Assembly: GCA_963809695.1 (NCBI GenBank)
Contig: CAWEKI010000006.1
Coordinates: 310,001 to 374,000, forward strand
DNA from: JAGDMJ01 sp963809695
GTDB lineage: Bacteria > Bacteroidota > Ignavibacteria > UBA10030 > UBA6906
DNA: 64,000 bases
Direction: 5' to 3'
Under the pieces are notes generated by a model. That model saw only the letters and a list, made by a program, of their open reading frames with translations, did not search any database and was not told where the DNA came from. Shown piece after piece: positions 59,707-64,000 of this stretch (position 1 is the stretch's first letter; each line of letters starts with the position of its first letter). Made by a program: the position numbers and the translations under genes.

Positions 59707-60678
59707 ATGATCATCCTTGTCTTCGCTGAGCAGCGTGATTCGAAGATCAAGAAGTCATCCTTTGAAGCGGTAGGGGCTGCGCGAGCGCTTGCTGATCAGT
59801 TGAGCGGATCGTGCGTTGCCCTTGTGGTGGGGAGCGGCGTGGAAGGAATCGCGGGCGACCTGGGGGCCTATGGCGCCTCCCGGGTGATCGTCGTGGATTC
59901 GCCGCGGCTTGCCCGGCATTCGAACTCGGCCTGTGCCAGGGTCATTGCCGAGGCTGCCGCAAAGGAGCAGGCTGCAATTGTGGTTCTGCCGGCCAGCCAG
60001 ATGGGAAAAGACCTTGCCCCGCGCGTTGCGGTCAAGCTGAACGCTGGCCTTGCCGCCGACTGCGTTGCCTTGCGGGTGGAGAACGGCGACGTGATTGCCA
60101 CCCGCCCGGTGTTTGCAGGCAAGACGCTGCTCGACGTCAAGGTGAAAACGCCGGTAAAGGTCTTCACGCTCCGTCCGAATGTGTTCGCGGCCGCGAGATA
60201 TGGACAGGGCACTATGGTTGAGAAAGTGGATGTTCCTCTTGAGGAGAAAGATTTCGTCTCCACCGTGACCGAGGAGAGCGTTGCTACCGGACGGCCCGAT
60301 GTCACCGAGGCGGACATTATCGTCTCCGGGGGACGCGGGCTCAAGGGACCCGAGAACTTTCATCTCGTGGAGGAGCTGGCCGATGTCCTTGGCGCCGGCG
60401 TGGGAGCGTCGCGCGCAGTGGTCGACGCGGGGTGGAGACCGCATGATGAACAAGTAGGGCAGACCGGCAAAACCGTCTCGCCGACCATGTATGTTGCCTG
60501 CGGAATTTCCGGCGCCGTGCAGCATCTTGCGGGAATGTCTTCATCAAAGTATATTGTTGCTATTAACAAGGACAAGGATGCCCCGATCTTTCAGGTAGCT
60601 GATTACGGTATCGTCGGGGACGTATTAGAGGTACTCCCCGAACTGACCGCTCAGCTGAAGCAGTCGCTCGGGAAGTAA
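59707..60678 (+). CDS. etfA: Electron transfer flavoprotein alpha subunit
   Basis: The 323-residue protein starts MIILVFAEQRD, a family hallmark, so I use the ATG at 59707 rather than the frame opening at 59671. The C-terminal FAD domain is clear: GRGLKGPENFHLVEELADVLGAGVGASRAVVDAGW, GQTGKTVSPTMYVACGISGAVQHLAGM and INKDKDAPIFQVADYGIVGDV. It pairs with EtfB. No ETF dehydrogenase or quinone oxidoreductase gene is in the window. Confidence 0.94.
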   Translation: MIILVFAEQRDSKIKKSSFEAVGAARALADQLSGSCVALVVGSGVEGIAGDLGAYGASRVIVVDSPRLARHSNSACARVIAEAAAKEQAAIVVLPASQMGKDLAPRVAVKLNAGLAADCVALRVENGDVIATRPVFAGKTLLDVKVKTPVKVFTLRPNVFAAARYGQGTMVEKVDVPLEEKDFVSTVTEESVATGRPDVTEADIIVSGGRGLKGPENFHLVEELADVLGAGVGASRAVVDAGWRPHDEQVGQTGKTVSPTMYVACGISGAVQHLAGMSSSKYIVAINKDKDAPIFQVADYGIVGDVLEVLPELTAQLKQSLGK

Positions 60679-60704
60679 TGCATTACAATTTCTAGGGGTG
60701 AGGA

Positions 60705-61286
60705 GTGGACAGGGTTCAGGTGGATATTCTCGGGCTTTCGACAAGTCCTGCAAGCGGAGGAGCCTATGCGTTGATCCTTCGTGAAGTCAACGGAAACCGC
60801 CGCCTACCGATCATTATCGGTGCTTCGGAAGCGCAATCGATCGCCCTGGAGATGGAAGGGATCAAGCCGCCCCGCCCCCTCACGCACGACCTGATGAAGA
60901 ACATCATTACCGCTTTCGGCGCGGAGCTCTCGGATATTATTATCGATGAACTGCGCGACGGAACATTCTACGCAAAACTTAACATCGACAGCCAACAGAT
61001 CGATTCCCGGCCGAGCGACGCCATTGCTCTCGCCGTCCGGTACGGGGTTCAGATCTACGTTGCCGCCAGCGTCATGGACGAGGCAGCGTTCGTCCCGGAG
61101 GAGGAAGAGGATGAACAAACGCCTCCTGCCCGCCAGCAGAAGCCGAAAGCCCAGCCGCCGCCAAGCTCGAAGGGATCCAAGCTTGAACAACTGCACCAGC
61201 AGTTGAAAGAAGCGATTGAAAAGGAGAACTACGAGAAAGCAGCGTCGTTGCGGGATGAAATCCGTAAACTCGAACTGAGAGACTAA
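60705..61286 (+). CDS. Bifunctional nuclease family protein (DUF151) with UVR motif
   Basis: The 193-residue protein starts at a GTG with AGGGGTGAGG upstream. Residues 1-135 are a DUF151/BFN domain (LPIIIGASEAQSIALEMEGIKPPRPLTHDL and SRPSDAIALAVRYG). A proline-rich linker leads to a C-terminal UvrB/UvrC-type helix pair (LEQLHQQLKEAIEKENYEKAASLRDEIRKLE). This fusion occurs in FCB-group and actinobacterial proteins. Family members are reported to have nuclease activity; the role here is not known. Confidence 0.9.
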   Translation: MDRVQVDILGLSTSPASGGAYALILREVNGNRRLPIIIGASEAQSIALEMEGIKPPRPLTHDLMKNIITAFGAELSDIIIDELRDGTFYAKLNIDSQQIDSRPSDAIALAVRYGVQIYVAASVMDEAAFVPEEEEDEQTPPARQQKPKAQPPPSSKGSKLEQLHQQLKEAIEKENYEKAASLRDEIRKLELRD

Positions 61287-61667
61287 ACCGCGCTGACAAA
61301 CCGATGCATGTCCTGAGACGCATTGGCTCAGGATCCTGCATGGTCTCTTGTCGCTCCGCTACGTTACCTTGCAGGATGGCGGACGACGGCCTCCGGAAAC
61401 ACAACGCGGGCACCAGATAGAAAGCCTGGTTTCCCCCCTTTTGTATACCATGTCCTGACATGCTTCTCGCCCGACCCTGTCGATTTTCCACTGTCGGATC
61501 ACGGATAACGACATTTCGGGGGGATTGGTCCTGAACGAGAACCTTTTTCGACGGAAGCATGTCTGGACATATGTTGTCCCAGCGCACAAATTTCTACAAT
61601 TTGTTCGCGTACTTTGTCAGCACTCGAAGCCCCGTTTACCGTCCACTTCTTGCTGTGGAGCCGAAGA
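61287..61667 (+). other. 381-base leader with inverted repeats upstream of the M6 protease
   Basis: No gene is credible here. It contains an IR of seven base pairs (TCCTGAG/CTCAGGA, 61311-61333), a 12-base-pair IR with one mismatch (61333-61344 with 61366-61377), CATGTCCTGACATG (61449-61462), a related CATGTCTGGACAT (61558-61570) and ACAAATT/AATTTGT (61586-61604). The first may terminate the DUF151 gene; the rest may regulate the protease. I do not recognise a riboswitch. Confidence 0.5.
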
Positions 61668-64000
61668 ATGCAACGACGTGTGTTCACCCGTCTGATCCTC
61701 TGTTCTGTTGTCCTGCAGACGACGGCTGCGGTGGCACAAATGCCTCCGCACCCGCATCTGATTGAGCAGATCCAGAAGGGTTTGGTGCCGACGCCATCGG
61801 TGCTGGAAGAACTCGGCAGTCTGAAAGCGCGCGGGATCGATGCTCCGTGGGCGTCCCCCGCAGCCCAGATCCAGACCCAGTCGGCAGCGCCCGTAGGCTT
61901 CACACGAACGCTTGGTCCCGCTGCACCGCCTGCGGGAAGCTTCAAGGCCCTTGCCATCCTCGTCACGTTCTCCGATAAACCCTCGCAAGTCACGGCCGGC
62001 TTTTTTGATACGCTGTTGTTCGTGCAGCGTCCCGGCTCCATGCGCGATTACTACAAGGCCGTCAGCTACGGCAACCTGGACATCATTACTGTCGACATGC
62101 CGGGTGCGCTCGGCTGGTACACGGCGCCGCAGACCTACGCATATTATGTGAACAATGACTACGGTATGGGAAGCTATCCGAAGAATTCCCAAAAGCTCGT
62201 GGAGGACCTCGTTGCGCTGGTGGATCCGTACGTTGACTTCTCCCAGTATGACAATGACGGGGACGGCTTCGTCGACGCACTCTTCATTATCCATGCCGGC
62301 GCGGGAGCAGAATTCACGGGATTGACGACCGATGTTTGGTCTCACGCCTGGGCGACACAGAACGTACCTCATGTGGATGGCGTCTCGGTGCTACACTACT
62401 CCATCGAGCCGGAGTACTGGCAAACGTCCAGGGACATGACCATCGGCGTCTACGCGCACGAGCTGGGGCATGCGGCTTTCGGGCTCCCCGACCTGTACGA
62501 CCGGGACTACAGTTCCGAAGGGCTGGGACGATGGAGCCTCATGGCGGGAGGGAGCTGGAACGGTCCCTTCCCGGGCGGCTCTTCGCCTGCGCTTCCCGAC
62601 GCATGGTGTCATGCGCAAATGGGATTCCTGTCGCCGACCGTTATAGCGGCCTCAGTCACCGGTCGCTCCTGCCAGTCGGTCGAATCAACGCCCCAGGCTT
62701 TTGCTCTCTGGCGCAACGGGACTATCGGTTCCGAATACTTTCTTGTTGAGAACAGGCAACGGACCGGATACGACACCTATCTGCCCGGCGACGGGCTGCT
62801 GGTGTATCATGTGGATCAATCGATCGGCACACAAAACGATAACGATTGGTACCCTGGGCAAACGAACATCAGCCACTACTTCGTAGCGCTGGAACAGGCG
62901 GATGGAAATTATCAACTTGAAAAAAATGCCAACAGCGGGGATAACGGGGATCCATATCCGGGCGGAACAGGCAGTAATGCGTTCACGGTCGCCACGCGGC
63001 CGGGCAGCATGGACTATGCCTTCCAGGCGTCCGGTGTGAGCATTCTGAATATCAGCGCCTCAGGATCCACCATGACCGCGGATTTCATTGTCGACGCCAA
63101 TGATGCGGGGCTGATTCTTCTCACTCCCTATGGCGGAGAAGTGTGGAAAGGTGGATCGAGCCGCCAGATCACCTGGGCGGCGGTCAACGTCACAGGGAAT
63201 ATCGCTATAGACTACTCCACGGACGATGGCGCGTCATGGGCTCCAATTGCCACTGTCAGTGGTGCCACTCAAGCGTCTCCGGGTAACTCAGCACTGGGGC
63301 TGGATGCGGCCGCAACCGTAACGAGCGCCGCCTCTGCCCCGTTGCATGTTCAGAACCTGGGAGCGTATCCGTGGACAGTGCCTCAGGTAGCATCCTCACA
63401 TTGCCGGGTCAGGTTGGTCAGCGCGCAAAATCCCTCAATCCGGGACTCGAGCCACAAGCAGTTTACCATCACCCCCTCCAGCGGGCCATGGAGCATTGAG
63501 TTCAACTGGGACGCCACGAACATCACAGGCGGCGGTGGTAATGCGGGAGCAGTGTTCATCCCGACACTGAACGAATTCTGGACATCGCGCTGGAGCTCAA
63601 ATCTCTTCCATCGCTGGCGTCCCGACGGGACCTTGATCGGTTCGTTCAGTGTGACCGGCGTCTCCGGTGTCAGAGGAATGACGTTCGACGGCACAAACGT
63701 TTACGCCAGCACGGCTTCGGCAACGCTTCAGATCATCGATCCGGCCACAAGGGAGAAGGTCGGCACACTTGCATCGCCTCTGACAGCCCGCTACGTGACC
63801 TTCGACCCGTCAGCCAACGGCGGAAGCGGCGGATTGTGGGTCGGCGACTACTTCAGCGACCCGGTGCTCATCAGTAAGACGGGCAACACCCTTCGGTCGT
63901 TGAGCTACAGTTCACTGGGTTCGACCACCAACTACGCCGCCGCTTACGACAATCTGAGTACCGGTGGACCATACCTTTGGTTCTGGGGACAGGGGGGCGG
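61668..64000 (+). CDS. M6-family secreted metalloprotease, 5' part
   Basis: A GGAG at 61656-61659 precedes the ATG at 61668, and the frame is open to the window end, giving at least 777 residues. A signal peptide covers about 1-24. The M6 (immune inhibitor A-like) peptidase domain spans about 90-480: zinc motif HELGHAAFGLPD (His264, Glu265, His268, Asp275), Met-turn at Met292, and a calcium-type DNDGDG near 195. An Ig-like GGEVWKGGS module follows, then beta-propeller-like repeats from about 610. A C-terminal sorting domain for type IX secretion would be expected in this group but lies outside the window. Confidence 0.88.
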   Translation, partial: MQRRVFTRLILCSVVLQTTAAVAQMPPHPHLIEQIQKGLVPTPSVLEELGSLKARGIDAPWASPAAQIQTQSAAPVGFTRTLGPAAPPAGSFKALAILVTFSDKPSQVTAGFFDTLLFVQRPGSMRDYYKAVSYGNLDIITVDMPGALGWYTAPQTYAYYVNNDYGMGSYPKNSQKLVEDLVALVDPYVDFSQYDNDGDGFVDALFIIHAGAGAEFTGLTTDVWSHAWATQNVPHVDGVSVLHYSIEPEYWQTSRDMTIGVYAHELGHAAFGLPDLYDRDYSSEGLGRWSLMAGGSWNGPFPGGSSPALPDAWCHAQMGFLSPTVIAASVTGRSCQSVESTPQAFALWRNGTIGSEYFLVENRQRTGYDTYLPGDGLLVYHVDQSIGTQNDNDWYPGQTNISHYFVALEQADGNYQLEKNANSGDNGDPYPGGTGSNAFTVATRPGSMDYAFQASGVSILNISASGSTMTADFIVDANDAGLILLTPYGGEVWKGGSSRQITWAAVNVTGNIAIDYSTDDGASWAPIATVSGATQASPGNSALGLDAAATVTSAASAPLHVQNLGAYPWTVPQVASSHCRVRLVSAQNPSIRDSSHKQFTITPSSGPWSIEFNWDATNITGGGGNAGAVFIPTLNEFWTSRWSSNLFHRWRPDGTLIGSFSVTGVSGVRGMTFDGTNVYASTASATLQIIDPATREKVGTLASPLTARYVTFDPSANGGSGGLWVGDYFSDPVLISKTGNTLRSLSYSSLGSTTNYAAAYDNLSTGGPYLWFWGQGG

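Noticed and set aside
61287..61667. A known riboswitch in the M6 protease leader
   Set aside because: The inverted repeats do not match riboswitch cores I know (c-di-GMP, c-di-AMP, cobalamin, SAM); kept only as unexplained structure.
1..64000. tRNA, rRNA, tmRNA, RNase P or SRP RNA genes
   Set aside because: I found no cloverleaf with the T-loop consensus or other conserved RNA cores in the intergenic gaps; a covariance-model search would be the decisive test.
1..64000. CRISPR array, prophage, insertion sequence or toxin-antitoxin pair
   Set aside because: No regularly spaced repeats, transposase, integrase or phage genes are seen; all larger frames belong to housekeeping or envelope functions.

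Overview
The window is about 64 kb of a bacterial chromosome with roughly 57 % G+C by eye and tightly packed genes. It looks like a Gram-negative member of the Bacteroidota/Chlorobi (FCB) group, most likely Ignavibacteria-like; this is inference from gene content. Supporting signs are an S46 dipeptidyl-peptidase, a DUF721/DciA gene between recF and gyrB, a TonB-type protein, DUF1460 and DUF4412 proteins, several signal-peptide beta-barrel candidates, an LptE lipoprotein and a Bacteroidetes-like CoaBC variant. The best promoters I can read are of the E. coli type (TTGACT/TTGATA, 17 bp, TATNNT) rather than the -33/-7 type of classical Bacteroidetes. There are no rRNA or tRNA genes, no CRISPR array, no prophage and no recognisable transposase.

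Layout. 1-6.9 kb (+): replication block dnaN (partial), recF, dciA-like, gyrB, gyrA. 6.9-15.4 kb (-): a membrane protein and a gene run of three parvulin-type lipoprotein or periplasmic chaperones, a MoxR ATPase and a VWA membrane protein. 15.5-19.4 kb (-): trans-sulfuration PLP enzyme, 2-dehydropantoate 2-reductase and an NFACT/RqcH-type protein. 19.5-26.6 kb (+): yicC, gmk, rpoZ, coaBC, a family-4 uracil-DNA glycosylase, dnaB, a DUF1460 protein and a DUF4412 protein. 26.7-46.5 kb, mostly (-): glycosyltransferase, TPR-TonB protein, AmrS radical-SAM enzyme, M28 peptidase, AGCS amino-acid symporter, DMT exporter, SGNH hydrolase, M1 aminopeptidase with HEAT repeats, RsgA, endonuclease IV and S46 peptidase, with a few (+) genes such as pdxH in between. 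46.8-50.9 kb (+): a metal-uptake cassette (Cys/His-rich small protein, outer-membrane barrel, ZnuA/ZnuC/ZnuB-type ABC transporter). 51-52 kb (-): pta. 52.2-58.3 kb (+): miaB, SPOR protein, sigma-54 activator, LptE, processive GT2, TPR protein. 58.4-64 kb: rpsT (-), etfBA, a bifunctional-nuclease family gene and a large M6 metalloprotease running off the window.

How the genes fit together. Much of the window is envelope biology: outer-membrane protein chaperoning, LPS assembly, processive glycan synthesis, metal import through an outer-membrane barrel, and secreted or periplasmic peptidases (S46, M1, M28, M6) alongside an alanine/glycine-type symporter, which suggests peptide and amino-acid use. 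A replication/repair theme also recurs (dnaN, recF, dciA, gyrBA, dnaB, udg, nfo).

The most unusual item is the 782-residue chaperone at 13037-15385, in which an OmpA-like peptidoglycan-binding domain appears to sit inside the third rotamase module. Other items of note are the metal cassette with its uncharacterised Cys/His protein, a TonB protein with a TPR head, a TTG start and palindromic DNA in its linker, and several unexplained palindrome or box clusters in intergenic DNA.
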